NCBI GenBank assembly: GCA_030549495.1
Contig: JAUIRK010000461.1
Location: forward strand, 496,001-560,000
Direction of reading: 5' to 3'
Origin: Nectonema munidae
Taxonomy: Eukaryota; Nematomorpha; Nectonematoida; Nectonematidae
DNA length: 64,000 bases
Below, in pieces: positions 11,931-32,994 of this stretch; position 1 is the first letter of the stretch, and each line of letters begins with the position of its first letter. The notes under the pieces are model-generated. The model was given only the letters and a program-made list of their open reading frames with translations, did no database searches and was not told the DNA's origin. Made by a program: the position numbers and the translations under genes.

Positions 11931-13097
11931 GATTGACATTTTCTAAAAAGTAGCCATGATTATTGAAAAAATTAAATATATAAAGTGTTATGCGTTCCAA
12001 ACTGTATATAATTATAAATTTTCAGGGTATTATATAATATAAATCCTAAGTTATAAGGTTAAGTACAGATAGTGTCAACATTTTGCTGAAAAATTTTAAT
12101 TTTTGATTTTGATTGACAGTTTTGGACATGAAGGGGTCATTCAACTACCATGAAAATGGTTTCAAAAGATGCAGCTAGCGATTTTAGGAAAAGTCACAAA
12201 ATTTGAAGGGATATGATTCAGCCAATTTTCTACAATTAATTTTTTAGTGAAGGGGGGCGTTTTACGCCCCCCCCCCAGCACTAATAGGGTTAAAGAGAGA
12301 AAAAAGACTTTGCTTGGTACAGTTCGTAAAAACAAAAAGTTTATACCACCAGCAATACTTGATATAAAAAAGCGCCATGTATTTTCTTCTGTGTTCTTGT
12401 TCACCGAAGAAAACATGCTTGTTTCGTATATGCCTAAAAAAACGTCTTCCTTTTATCTTCTTTTCATAAATCTAAAAGAATCGACGACTCTAAAGGAAAA
12501 AAAACCAGAAGTGATTATACATTACAACAAAACCAAAGTTGCTGTTGATGTAGTTGATCAAATGGTATCAAATTATTCAGTCAAAAGAAAAACAAAGCGC
12601 TGGCCCATTGTGGTTTTTAATAACATAATTGATTTCCGCACTTAATAGTTTTATTTTGTCAAAAGAGATTTTCATAAAAAAACAAAAATTGTTATGATGT
12701 CAGGCGAAAATATTTGGTTACACTAGGAAAAAACTTATAGAACCACTGATTAGGGCAAGGCCAAAACTGCCTAGAACGTTATCAAGCAAAAATTTGGTAC
12801 TTAAAATAAAAAAAAGAAATAATCAAGAAGTTGAAGAAATTTTTCATGGGCCAAAAAAAGCAAGATGTCATCTTTGCATAAACACAAAAAATAAAATATC
12901 TCTGAAATGCTCTATTTGTGACTACTTTGTATGCAAAAATCATTTGAAATATGTTTGTATAAATTGTTCTATTTAATGTTTTATATTTTTGTGCCATTTC
13001 AATAAATTTTTCAGGTGAATTAAAATTTTGAAAAAAAGGTTGAAAACAGCCCAAGGAACCTATAAAGTTGGGAAAATAAGTGTACCATAAGGGTTAA

Positions 13098-13740
13098 AGG
13101 TAAATGTGCTATATCATCAGGAGAGTTATATGGAGGAACAATAAGCCTAAAGGGATACACAGAATGGAAGAAAAGGCATGCATAGTAAAAAATTTACAAA
13201 AACGTTAATAGAATCATCGAAACAACATACCCTCTCATACTCAATATTATAATAAAAACTGAAATTATAAATTAATTCAATAGAAGTTAGTACACGAAGC
13301 ATAGCAAAATTTTCATTATTAAAAAGTGCTATTGATACAAAGTGAAATAAGCAATTGCCATTACCTATTGTCTTCAAAGGCACTAATGATTCATCAATAT
13401 TATAGTCTTTCAAAATAAATAAAGAGTTAAAATCAATACAATTATTATAAAAGGAAGGTAACTCAAGCGCAAAAACCTCTTTTCTTAAACACCTTTTCAC
13501 ATAAAAGAAAATTTTTAAGTTTTAATAAAATAGTAGAAAAAGAATTATTTTTAATTAAAAGAAAATACTTTTGAAACCCCTCTAAAGAGAAATCATAACT
13601 GAAACCCAAAATATTCATGCAGCATGCAGTACAATGGAAAGATATATTATTAGAGATAAAATAATTGGCCTTTTGCATTGACAAATTTTCAGTCTTGACA
13701 CTAGGTAATAAAACTTTTGACAAGTAGTGCAAAAAATAAT
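13098..13740 (-). pseudogene. OTU-like cysteine protease domain relic
   Basis: On the minus strand, two overlapping open stretches (13732-13463 and 13500-13147) join by a frame change near 13490. The diagnostic segment is LKTIGNGNCLFHFVSIALF followed by LRVLTSIELIYN. This resembles the OTU-family box G-D-G-N-C-L-F with its nucleophilic Cys and the helix after it, as seen in OTU/vertnin-like proteins common in invertebrate repeat families. The usual Asp of the box is Asn here. A further frame (SVYPFRLIVPPYNSP) continues to about 13100, where the sequence abuts the TTAA right end of the piggyBac element. OTU proteins cleave ubiquitin, but this copy is degenerate and no activity should be assumed. 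Confidence 0.5.
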
Positions 13741-14335
13741 ATTTCTCACATTTGGGTTATAATTCAAATTGTGACACTTTGGATAGTTTTAGGATAGAAA
13801 AAGTAATAAAACTTGAATATTACAATAATTTGAAAAAAAAATTCTAGAAAAAATGGAAAATATTCTCCCATTTTATGATATAAAAATGGCGCTCTTTTTT
13901 TAACAAAAAGCCGCGGCTTACTCTGCGGCTTATTTTAGCCTCACGGGCAAAATTTAAATTAATAATTTGAAGGACATTTTATATTTTAGAAAAATATAGA
14001 ATGCACAGGAAATTAAAGAAAAAAGGGCACATTATTCTTTATGACTTAAATATGTGTAAACAATGGTTTTTTTACTAATTTACTATGTTTATTGATGATA
14101 AAGACAAATTTTTTGTCTCTAAATTACGTTCTTGATGCTAGCGCACTCTGGCGCACTTTTTATCAATACCCCCATGATTTGCTATGGCAGTGGTGAATTT
14201 TAACAAGAAACTTGCTTCACTTTTCTCAAATAAAACGTTGTTTGGCTTTCTCAAGATAATAAAGCAAAATTACCTTTAGGTTTACCTTTTTCAGAAAAAC
14301 AAGTTGCTATTTTGATGCATTTGGAATATAAAATA
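13741..14335. other. no gene seen
   Basis: AT-rich sequence without a convincing coding frame or repeat. Confidence 0.5.
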
Positions 14336-15190
14336 CTAGCCGGTCCTGTGGTCGTTTCTCGCTTCGCTCGAAACATAGGATTCTTGGCACTGTGTATTTT
14401 GAGTTGCTAATAGTGTTATATGGTGTGGTGGTCAGTTTTTGGAATATTTGTATCTTCTCTGTGTATTTTTCTATTACACCATATAAAAATAGAGAGAAAA
14501 GATATTTCAACCAATCAGAATGCTTCAAGCGAAACTCACACTACAGATATATGAACACATCACACATATAAAAATCACACAAAACATATAAATAATTTTA
14601 ACCAATCAGAGCTTCCGCGACACACAGACGCTGCTTATTATAATATAGTAGACTAGCGTCCGTGGTCGTTTCTCGCTTCGCTCGAAACATAGGATTCTGG
14701 GTAGTGTGTATATTGAGTTGCTAATTCAAATTCGCTTTGCTCAAAACGACCACGGGACCGGCTAGTTTTTTTTGTTTAGACTGCGCTCGAAACATAGAAT
14801 TCTTGGTAGTGTGTATTTTGAGTTGCTAATAGTGTTATATGGTATGGTGATCAGTTTATTGTCCCGTGGTCGTATATGGTGAAATATGGTTTAGTGTTGA
14901 GTAATTTGTTTTTAAATACACACAAAACATATAAATAATTTCAACCAATCAGAATGCTTCAAGCGACACTCACAATACAGATATATGAACTCATCACACA
15001 TATAAAAACACACACACAAAACATATAATAATTTCAACCAATCAGAATGCTTCAAGCGACATTCACACTACAGATATATGAACTCATCACACCATATAAA
15101 AATACACACAAAACATATAAATAATTTCAACCAATGAGAATGCTTCCAGCGACAGACACACACACAGACGCTAGCTTATTATAATATAGA
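14336..15190. repeat. unclassified repeat with inverted ends and CCAATCAG-bearing units
   Basis: CTAGCCGGTCC-(C/T)-GTGGTCGTTT at 14336 is repeated inverted at 14744-14765 (AAACGACCACGGGACCGGCTAG, split here as AAACGACCACGG and GACCGGCTAG). A block starting CGCTCGAAACATAGGATTC and ending GAGTTGCTAAT occurs three times (near 14368, 14680, 14778). Units containing AACCAATCAGA and ACAGATATATGAAC recur near 14509, 14600, 14942, 15036 and 15129, the last three about 94 bp apart. Two units end in a GCTTATTATAATATAG motif. The ends suggest a non-autonomous element, possibly Helitron-like or foldback, but I cannot assign a class. Confidence 0.55.
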
Positions 15191-15227
15191 TTACTTCCAG
15201 ATCATGATTTTCCAATTGGAACTCGGT

Positions 15228-15375
15228 ATAAAGGTAAAGGTACCATATGGTGTTTTCATCGAGAAGGCACAATTGCGCCGCTTATATCGAAAAGCAGGCT
15301 TAATGCGGGATCGAACCCAACACATTGAGTTATCGAATCCAGGATCTAACCAACACTATTCACGCCCCTACTTAT
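15228..15375 (-). mobile_element. SINE-2 copy (tRNA-derived)
   Basis: Read on the minus strand, the head is tRNA-like, with an A-box-like TGTTGGTTAGATCC and a B box GGGTTCGATCCC (plus-strand 15307-15318). The body carries GCGGCGCAATTGTGCCTTCTC, given here as GCGGCGCAAT followed by TGTGCCTTCTC. The same body motif occurs at 47600-47695 and 59985-60125. It is distinct from the SINE at 51309. Confidence 0.65.
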
Positions 15376-15619
15376 ACCCTCAGTGTATGTTAAAAAATTG
15401 TATATAAAAGTGACAACACAATTGGATGTTCAACTTATATTGCTATAAGAAACTTGAAGCACGATAAAAGCTGTGCTGAATCCCATCTTGAAGACTTAAT
15501 ACGATGACAAAGTACTAAAACATCTTTTAAGACTTTAGAGGTTTTTTATGATTTTGAAAATCTACAAAACTCTTAAAGTTGAGAATAATTTTTTTTAAAC
15601 TGTTTCTAATTTTAGCTGC

Positions 15620-16803
15620 GGGAGAGCTGCTTGCAAGTGTATAGTCTGACAAAGTTATTGATAACTTCCCAGTGATCGCTGAATACATAGGTCTTCAAGA
15701 AGAAAGACGTGAAATATTTGTTTTAAAAAGTTCGCAAAGCTGAAATAATGAACACGTGCGTCATTCACAAAATCTTCTGGAAATTATCAAGTGTATCAAT
15801 ACGGAGTGTTGTAAACCCTTTCTTGCAAATTTTAATAAATTTTTTCCTGAAAGGTAAAAAAAATTGTTTTGCATAATTTAAATATTGATAGCTTGGCAAA
15901 GCTTCGGTGCCATTTCCTATAGTAATTTTGAGGTAAATTTTGATACACCGAGGAGAAATTCTACTTTTGAACAATTATAATCTTAATGATTTGATGCAAT
16001 CATACACTCCTTTATATATAATTATTCAGTATGTATAATAAACAAATGAGAAATAAATTATATAATTCACATATGCTATTGAAATACAGTAATTACCCTC
16101 AAATACGACTTAAATATTAATTAATTCTTCCAAGGCGTATAACTTCCCCATTTCTCGACCAAATCATATTGTCATACACCAAGTCAAAGCTTATATAATG
16201 AACTTTAATGCTGTACACCTTATTTTGAAGTTAAATTAACACATGTGAAAGTTCATTTTAGCTGTACCAAATGATCAAAGAATATGTATCTTCTTAGAAG
16301 AAATTAAGTGATTTTTCTCATTTCGTTAACAATTTAGTATTTCATTTACCGAAAAAAATGTCAATTTTTAGCGTTAAATGCAGGAAAAGTTTACAATCAT
16401 AAACTCCCTGATATTGGTTTACCTCGCACACCTCATATGTGTCGGGATTTATGACTTTTGGGGATTCTACTGTATATAAATAAATATTTTTTTAAAAACA
16501 AAAACTTTATTTGAAATATAATACAAGTATGTTGTAGGTGTTTTTTGAAAAAAAAATTTTCATCTGTATATTTGTTCTTTAACTTTTATTTTTAGGTTTT
16601 TACCTCCTCTGGTTCCAATTTCTTCAACAAAACAGGGCTTATTAGTGGTAATGTTGAACGGGCATTTTGGCTCATTATTTCAAGCTCAGCACATGAAAAA
16701 TCTTGGATTGAGTAAATACTTTGATGAATTTTGCCCCTCTTTGCAGAAAATCGATGCCAAAAGAAAAACTTTCATGGAACGTCTTAGTTGTGTAAATGTT
16801 TGA
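15620..16803 (+). pseudogene. spliced gene fragment of a Cys-rich family I cannot name
   Basis: An upstream exon-like stretch reads NFPVIAEYIGLQEERREIF, then NEHVRHSQNLLEIIKC and NTECCKPF, and ends FFPE-R at 15853. A canonical GT (15854) to AG (16595) intron of 742 bp follows. The frame continues exactly in phase as R-FLPPLVPISSTKQGLL, HFGSLFQAQHMKNLGLSKYF and DAKRKTFMERLSC, then stops. I recall similar CC-containing, FLPPP-type sequences from invertebrate predicted proteins without a known function, often in repeat-like families. A stop near 15735 sits where Trp would be expected, so the copy is probably degenerate. The preserved splice phase shows it derives from an intron-bearing gene rather than a processed copy. 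Confidence 0.45.
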
Positions 16804-17084
16804 ATTATTTCTGCTCAATTAAAGAGAAAAACAAACATTCATCATTCTGCCTTTCTGAAGATTCAATGAATTCAGAAAATGAAAAGTATGATGAAGAGGA
16901 TGAAATAGAAAATGTTGAATCTGAAAAGTTTTAATCTCAATATTTTCTAAAAAATTGAGAAAATTTTTTCTATAAAATAAAAGTTGTTAGCCTTCTGTTT
17001 TTTTAAGTAGGTATCAACTAAAAGTGGAAGGGTGTAGGTAAAGTTGACATTGGTTGACAATGAGACGGGGGGGGGGGGGGTGAG

Positions 17085-17135
17085 GGAACAGAAATAAGCA
17101 AAAATTGGTTGACGTCAGTTGTGAAGGACCCCTTA
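17085..17135. mobile_element. solitary MITE end
   Basis: Read inverted from 17133, this starts GGGGTCCTTCACAACTGACG and continues TCAACCAATTTTTG. It matches the terminal repeat of the short MITE at 55927-56087. A poly-G run (about 17068-17081) sits just inside. No matching left end was found, so the element is partial. Confidence 0.5.
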
Positions 17136-17419
17136 ACTGAATAAAAAACGTTTGATGATCCGAATATTCTCTTCACTCGCTTGACAAACATAATTTCATA
17201 ATCAATATTAGTTAATACGAAGATTTATACCCGTAATAAATTTAAATACAAATAGTTTCATAATCCATGGATGATGTTTGGTCTCCTCAAATCCATACAA
17301 GTCAGGGATATTTATATCGTAAAATATAAAAAAATACAGGCATTAGGTACTATTCTTTCAAAGTTAAGTTTTTGTTTTATAGAAAAAAATAGATTAATCT
17401 ATTAATTAATATACTAAAA

Positions 17420-19320
17420 AACAATTATTATACCTCAATCATTAAATCTAGCAAAACTACCAAAGACAATTGGAAAAAAACTAAGTTCTTTTTTGAAACA
17501 AGAAACTGATGAGTCTTTTTCAATAAAACATAATGGTTTTCAAATTACTGATGACTCTAAATTGTCTAATCTTTTTAACTCTTATTTTTCTTCCACCTTA
17601 ACTTGTTCAAACATGGATGAGAATTTTACAAACTACTTAAACAACCACTGAACTTTTTATTTGAAAAAATTACTAGATTTAGTTTTTATTTTTAGGTACT
17701 TGAAAATTAATAATAGTGTAAATATCTATGGAATTTCATCCATATATATTAAATTTATCTCTTTCCATTTATTGTAAATATTTTCTTAATTGGATGTAAT
17801 TCTTGTATCGAACATTGTATTTTTCATCATTTCAAAAAGTCTAGGGTTGTTCCTGTCTATAAAAAAAGGTAGTAAACATGAAATTCTAACTATAGAGCGA
17901 TTTTATCCTTCCAGTATTATCTAAGATATTTGAAAAAGTTTTGCATAAAAAAACAATGAATTCATGAATATATATTTCTCTTTTTTTCATTAATCAGTTG
18001 GGCTTCAGAGCAAATGATTCTATTTAACATTTGCATAGCGTTTTCATCAATAGTGTATATAATTATCTTGACAAAAATGCAACAGTTTTTTCAATATTTA
18101 TTGATGGGCCTTTGACTCTATTTCTTATGATAAGCTTTTAACTAAACTTCGTTTTATGGGTTTGGTATACATTCACTTCAATTAATGTCCTCTTATTTGA
18201 AAAATAGATCACAATGTGTGTTTATAAAGAATATCTTTTCTAATCCTTCTTCTATTTTGTATGGGATATCTCGGTCTATTCTGTGTCCTCTATTATTGTC
18301 AATTTTTAAAAACAATATTTCCTGGACAAATTCTTCTTATGAATTCCTAATATATGGTGATGATTTAATAGTTCTCATTCCTTTTAATGCATCCTTCTGT
18401 TCATCTGATTTTAATTTCTTTTTGTTCAATTATTTGGGGGTAAACTTTGATAAATCGAAATCTCTTTGTTTTATTAATAAAATTTCCAAAAATTTGCCTG
18501 ATTTTGGTTTTGAGTATGTATCAGAATTTAATTTATTGGGCTTGATTGTAAATAATAAATGAAGTTGGAAACCCCATATTAAATTTGTATCTCGTATAAT
18601 TTCCTTGCTCAGAGTTTGTAAAAATATGTTTCCTATGAATATAAAACTTTTACTGTACAAATCCTTGTTTCTACCACCCATAACATAAAGTAATGAGAAT
18701 TGGGGATTTTCTGATAGTTATGTGATATTCACCCTACAGAAAAAAGCTATTCGTTTAGTTTTCAATAAATTCTATCTTTCTCACACCACTCAATTGTTCT
18801 ATACCAATAATCTATTGAAGTTCCAGAATATCTATAATGTATGAATTTCTCTTTCAAAAAATTAGTTCCTAATTTCACAAGAACATGGTTGGTATTAATG
18901 AAGCTATCAATCAATACACTTTAAGAAACCTTTCACAAGTTATTTTTTCTCCGATTAAATCAAATTTCATCTAAAAAGTCCTTGAAGTATGGGGTTAGTT
19001 TAACTGTAATGGAGACGTTAATAATCCCATTACATATCTTAAAAATACTCCTATTAGTTACTTCATATCTTTTTACAATAATTATGTTTTTGTGAATCGT
19101 GTTATTAATGAAAAATACGTAATTTCTCACCTTCGTTTTCCTTTGATTCATATTTTATTCTTGTTTACTCTAAATAATATAAGTTGTATATATTCATTTA
19201 CTTTTATTATAATTATTTTTACTCTATATGCATATAATCGGTTGTATAACCTTTTGTAATACCTTGCGAACACATCTCGTTTTTTTGTTTGCTAAATAAA
19301 TTTATTTTTTCCTCTTCTGT
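17420..19320 (+). mobile_element. decayed Jockey/CR1-like LINE, RT region to 3' end
   Basis: Fragments of an RT frame appear in order: PKTIGKKLSSFLKQ near 17460, VVPVYKKGS near 17855, the 18185-18562 open stretch with YLKNRSQ, ISRSILCPLL (from a GVPQGSILGPLLF-type box) and YGDDL (RT motif C), then FNLLGLIV and QKKAIRLVFN. Similarity in order and wording to the intact ORF2 at 32995-36063 puts it in the same clade. It has many stops and shifts and no RNase H. The 3' end near 19300 (GCTAAATAAATTTA) resembles the end of the other copy. Confidence 0.75.
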
Positions 19321-19696
19321 CTACGTATTAAATTATATTATGAGATTATGATGATAACTTATCAACTTTAATTGTTGATTTTATGAACCAACAAAATTTT
19401 TATATTTAATTTGTTAAAAGTATTGTTAAATCTAACGGATAATGTAATTTACAAGCTGTGCAATTATCGAGCATGAAAACACCCCACTGTACATTTACCT
19501 TTTTTAAATGTAAAGAATATTAAATTTTCAAATATTTGTATTAAGTGAATTCTGAATTGAATGAAAAAATCAAAAATTATTTTAATTGAGTATTTTAAAA
19601 TATTATTTTTTTTTAAATAATTTTTAATTTTTCCTTTGGACATAATTTGTCTACGTTATCACTGGTCGGGTAGTGTTGTTATTATTATAACTTCTT
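19321..19696. other. PABP upstream region
   Basis: AT-rich sequence between the LINE 3' end and the PABP A-rich leader. No coding frame is seen. It must hold the PABP promoter, but I cannot point to a TATA box or transcription start with confidence. Confidence 0.4.
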
Positions 19697-29617
<9,921 letters not shown>

Positions 29618-29671
29618 TATATCAACTACATTATCTTAGTTTCATTTTGTTGACTTGTATTATTGAATAAA
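29618..29671 (+). terminator. PABP 3' UTR and poly(A) signal
   Basis: AATAAA at 29666-29671 lies 49 bases after the stop codon, with a second overlapping AATAAA just beyond. The T-rich sequence following is consistent with a cleavage region. The same segment is duplicated at 46314-46370. Confidence 0.75.
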
Positions 29672-30501
29672 ATAAAATTTCCTTTTCTTATTAAATTGTT
29701 ATATGATTCTTAATTACTTTTGTGCTCAGAGGAGTATTTTAAATGCCTTAAGAAAGCATTCGTTCACTCGTCTTCTACGGTTTGTTGAAATTTATCTTCT
29801 TACAAATATTGACAAGGTAATGGCTGTGAGTAGCGTTAAAAATCGGCTCCAAAAACCGAGAGTTATAACAAGTTTAATATTTTTTTAATTACATAAAAAT
29901 GCTGAAAAGTGATAGACTTGAAAACAACAGTTTATTGGTAGAGTGATAAAATATTTCTTTCTGATTGAATAGATGAAACAGTCTTCTTTTTATGATACTT
30001 ATAAAGCTTCGATGCAAAAATTGGTTTTTCAAAATGTTGGTAAATCTTTACCCCCTTTAAAAATTATTTTAAATTTTGTATACTCTAATGATGTTCGTCT
30101 ACTTAAAACCGACGTATTGATGACTGCATTAAAAATCAGAGAATAATTAAAATAAATTTTTTTAGTTGGACACAAAAATTTTGTTATTTCCTTTTTATAT
30201 TCTGGAAGATAAAGAAAATAAACAAAGATTCATCATTTTATTTTCTAACTTCGACAATCTTTTTTATCTAAAACTTAGTCTGCAAATTAAAATCAAGAAT
30301 ATAACAAAACTGCTAGTAAAATTGCACAAGAAGAAATAAAAATGAATTTTTTGAGGATATAAAATTCTAGTATTGTAGACTTGAACACGAAATTGAAAAT
30401 TTTTAAAGCTACGTCTATGTAATTCTAGTAGATTAAAAAAATTAGGTATCCTGTATTTTTGCTCGTATTTTTTCGACAAATTATTTACATCTTCCCATTA
30501 A

Positions 30502-32230
30502 CCCTATTAGTGACGGGGGCCTTTTAAAAAACAAAAAATGTTTTCAGCTAAGATTCAAGCAATAAGTTTATCACCCTTTATGAAACACGACAGCATGATC
30601 CAATATAAAAAAGTTGTAAAAACATTGATATTCTTCCTTCAGTATCTGCTAATCTTGTTCAAGATGGTGATAATGAAAATATTCCTGATCAATTTTCTGA
30701 TGATGTATTTTTGGAGCCAGATAGGGAAATAATGGTAGATTATAGTTGCAGTGAAAATGGAAATAACAATGCTACTATTTCATACAATTCTAAAAAAAAA
30801 TTAAAACGGATATATAATTGTGGAATAAAAATTAATTTTATCAAGAATATAACTTCAACTAAAATTGTGAATCCAGATCTTTTGAAAAGTCACTTCGATA
30901 TATGGAAACTTTTTTTGACTGATACTTTGATATCAAATATTGTAGAACAAACTTTATTGCATGAAAGGCTTGATAGAAATAATGCTAACTTTGAAATTTT
31001 TTTATGAGGAATTTATTTTGATTTTTTTTTTAATTTTTTTTATCTGATTATCACTCTGTCATCAGAAAAAGATTATTGGTGAAACAAAACTGATTTAAGT
31101 GTACCTATCGTTTCTGAAGCTTTAACTTCTAAAAAATTTTTTACAACTAAAGTCTATGATTCATCTTGTTGATAATGTAAAACTTGAAAATACTAAAAAA
31201 TTAAATGTCAAAGTTGTAAAACATGATATTTTCCCCAAGTTTCTCAGTATTGACGAACCCATTATCCCCTTCTTGGTAAGACATAGCTACAAAATTAATT
31301 AATTTTGGACAGAAAATTTGATGTTACATTTGATTTTTATAGCGATGGAATTGTATATTTTTGTAGATGGAATGATAACTATGTCGTACGCATTGAAAGT
31401 AAATTCACTACACATACGAGTAGAAATTATAAAACCCAAATAAAAAAGAAACAGGTAGATGCTAGATTGACTTCTGAGCTCTTATTGTCCAATGATTCTA
31501 GGTAAAAAGTTATATTGGCCATTAGACATAGATGTTTCAGTTATAGCAGTGTGCCAAATCCATTGTCAAGTAACAGAAAGAAAAGTATAGAAGTAGAAGA
31601 AAAATATTGAGTTCAGATGAGAAATCGCCATTTGTCTACTAAATTTACCCATGAATTTATGAAAAAAGTTTCTCGTGGAACAATACCAAATTTTCCTCGA
31701 GAAAATCGATTTGACAAAATTTACATTTCAAAGCATCAACGACAAGAAATATACAAACTGTGTCAAAAAATACAGTTTAGTTTTTAAAAATGTAATGCAA
31801 GTTTGCATCCTTACAAAAATTTAATATGTTTTTAAATCTATCACAAAAATTTTTTAAAAGATTTATTTGACCCATAAATTTTATTTGAATAATAATATTT
31901 AATATAAATTTTCTAAATATTTTTTCAAAAATTTCTGGTATAAAGGCAATGAATGTTCCCACAATGGAACATGCCTATTTTTAAAAAATTATGAAACATT
32001 ATTGCATAAAATTTTAAATATTACTAAAATAAATGAGAAAAAAATATCATTGATTAAAAATATGTTTTTATTATACTGCTACACAAACAGTTATATTATA
32101 ATAGAAAAGACATCTATAGGGTCAATATTGAAAATTTTTTTAGAAATAAAAATTTAACTTTTATATTTGTCTTTATTAAAAATGATCTCATGCCGCCTTG
32201 AGTGAAAATTTGGTCGCATCTCAATTTATG
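30502..32230 (+). mobile_element. decayed piggyBac transposon, copy 1
   Basis: The left end is TTAA (30498-30501) followed by CCCTATTAGTGACGGGGGCC, the same type of terminus as the 5-kb element at 7283. A transposase relic follows. The right end is not evident; 32230 is approximate. It lies about 880 bp downstream of the PABP stop codon and was carried along in the segmental duplication. Confidence 0.7.
30538..31790 (+). pseudogene. piggyBac transposase relic, copy 1
   Basis: Family pieces in order: an acidic leader (SDDVFLEPDREIMVDYS), NPDLLKSHFDIWKLFLTDTL with IVEQTLLHER (N-terminal helical domain), FPKFLSIDEPIIPFLVRHSY (first catalytic Asp), and CRWNDNYVVRIESKF near 31357. Frames are broken in at least four places and the central region is shortened. 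Dead copy; the duplicate is at 51025-52500. Confidence 0.75.
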
Positions 32231-32491
32231 AAAAATATAAAAATCATTATTATATCAAGAAAGAAAATTATTATAAATCAATTGTTATTACTTATCTTGG
32301 GAAATTTGTTCTTATATATTGAAATAATGGCTAATCATGTTTTTTGATTAATACTGAATAAAAAATTTTCTTATACAGTAAAACCTGTCTACAGCGACAC
32401 CTTTAATATAACCTCTAATGATAATAATTTAGTTCATCTTAAATCTGTCTTAACTGCCAGTTACTTCAAATTTGAAGATGTAAAACAAAAA

Positions 32492-32964
32492 TTGCCTTAT
32501 TTTTGTTTGAAAAATATCCCAAATGAGATAAATTTTGACAAAATAAAGGAATTTATCTCTAGTCAGAATAATATAAAATTAGAAGATATTTTAAACATGT
32601 TTAAGCTACCAACCATTTCTAAGTCCCATTATAATATAGCTATTAAGTTAAGTAAGGCATCGATCAAGTTATTATTTCCCAATAAACATATATATATATT
32701 GGATGTTATGCATTTAATTTAGAACTTCTTCGTTCATTTGTTAAAATTTGTTATAAATGTAACAAGTTTGATCATATTGCTTCAGATTGCAGATCCAGTA
32801 CACCCGTTTGTAGATATTGTAGTTTAGATCATTTTTCTAAAGACTGTTGTAAATCAAATCCTGTTATCTGTTCTAGATGTTCAAGTTTTAAATTATCTTC
32901 TTCACATATATGCAACTCTAGTGACTGTACATCCCTTAATTCTAAAAAGAAAAGCGTAATATAA
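32492..32964 (+). pseudogene. LINE-C ORF1 remnant with zinc knuckles
   Basis: The first part (32492-32722) reads as a gag-like domain (FCLKNIPNEINFDKIKEF). A frame change near 32700-32720 leads into LLRSFVKICYKCNKFDH, then three Cys/His clusters: CYKCNKFDHIASDC, CRYCSLDHFSKDC and a CSRC...HIC...C cluster, stopping at 32962-32964. ORF1 proteins of this group bind element RNA. The 5' end of ORF1 is missing. Confidence 0.75.
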
Positions 32965-32994
32965 TGAACGAATTGAATCTTAAGTATATTTTAG

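Larger units (their letters stand above)
7283..12289. mobile_element. 5.0-kb non-autonomous piggyBac-type element carrying satellite arrays
   Basis: Both flanks are TTAA (7279-7282 and 12290-12293). The ends are inverted repeats beginning CCCTATTAGTGCTGGG on each side, with a G/C-rich subterminal motif GGGGGGCGTAAA near both ends. These are hallmarks of piggyBac-type insertion, and the element interrupts a piggyBac transposase frame that resumes on the other side. The 5007-bp interior has no transposase. It holds two tandem arrays with monomers of about 150 bp (7409-9140 and 10230-11930), separated by about 1.1 kb in which I see no gene. A matching end (CCCTATTAGTGACGGG) occurs beside the piggyBac relic at 30502, so that family could have supplied the transposase. 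Confidence 0.9.
6341..12976 (+). pseudogene. piggyBac-family transposase (interrupted)
   Basis: PiggyBac transposases excise and insert DNA precisely at TTAA using three catalytic aspartates. The N-terminal part at 6341-7003 is acidic, then shows the family core (LILAGVFKSKNES, MSLKNFKMISRVLRFDD). A frameshift in the A-rich run near 6911-6923 moves the frame, after which VTVDEQLRSFRG (first Asp), the PTKPDKYGLKFW block and VTCDNFFTSL (second Asp) follow up to 7282. The gene is then cut by the 7283-12289 insertion. It resumes at 12294 with the KKPEVIIHYNKTK and VDVVDQMV (third Asp) segments, a further shift near 12640-12700, and a C-terminal Cys-rich zinc domain (CHLC, CSIC, CVNC-like) ending at 12976. 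It is inactive. Confidence 0.85.
6191..13093 (+). mobile_element. broken piggyBac transposon, split by a 5.0-kb insertion
   Basis: A piggyBac transposase relic (6341-12976) defines the element. The right end is supported by GGG followed by TTAA at 13094-13097; its inward reading starts CCCTTATGG. A possible left end lies at TTAA 6187-6190, followed by CTTATTAGG, which resembles the right end only loosely, so the left border is uncertain. The transposon is interrupted at 7283-12289 by another TTAA-flanked element. It lies directly downstream of the LINE-B tail. With the insert removed the element would be about 1.9 kb, slightly short for an autonomous piggyBac. Confidence 0.6.

Noticed and set aside
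12247-12300. Start of the 12247-12645 open frame
   Set aside because: The first residues are read from the terminal repeat of the inserted element; the real piggyBac frame resumes only after the TTAA at 12290.
15765-15974. Minus-strand frame with KITIGNGTEALPSY, reminiscent of the OTU box
   Set aside because: It is antisense to the better-supported spliced fragment at 15620-16803 and lacks the catalytic Cys.
17505-17530. CTGATGAG core suggesting a hammerhead ribozyme
   Set aside because: No GAAA core or flanking stems are present; it is part of a decayed LINE coding region. A second CTGATGAG near 48129 is likewise inside a transposase relic.
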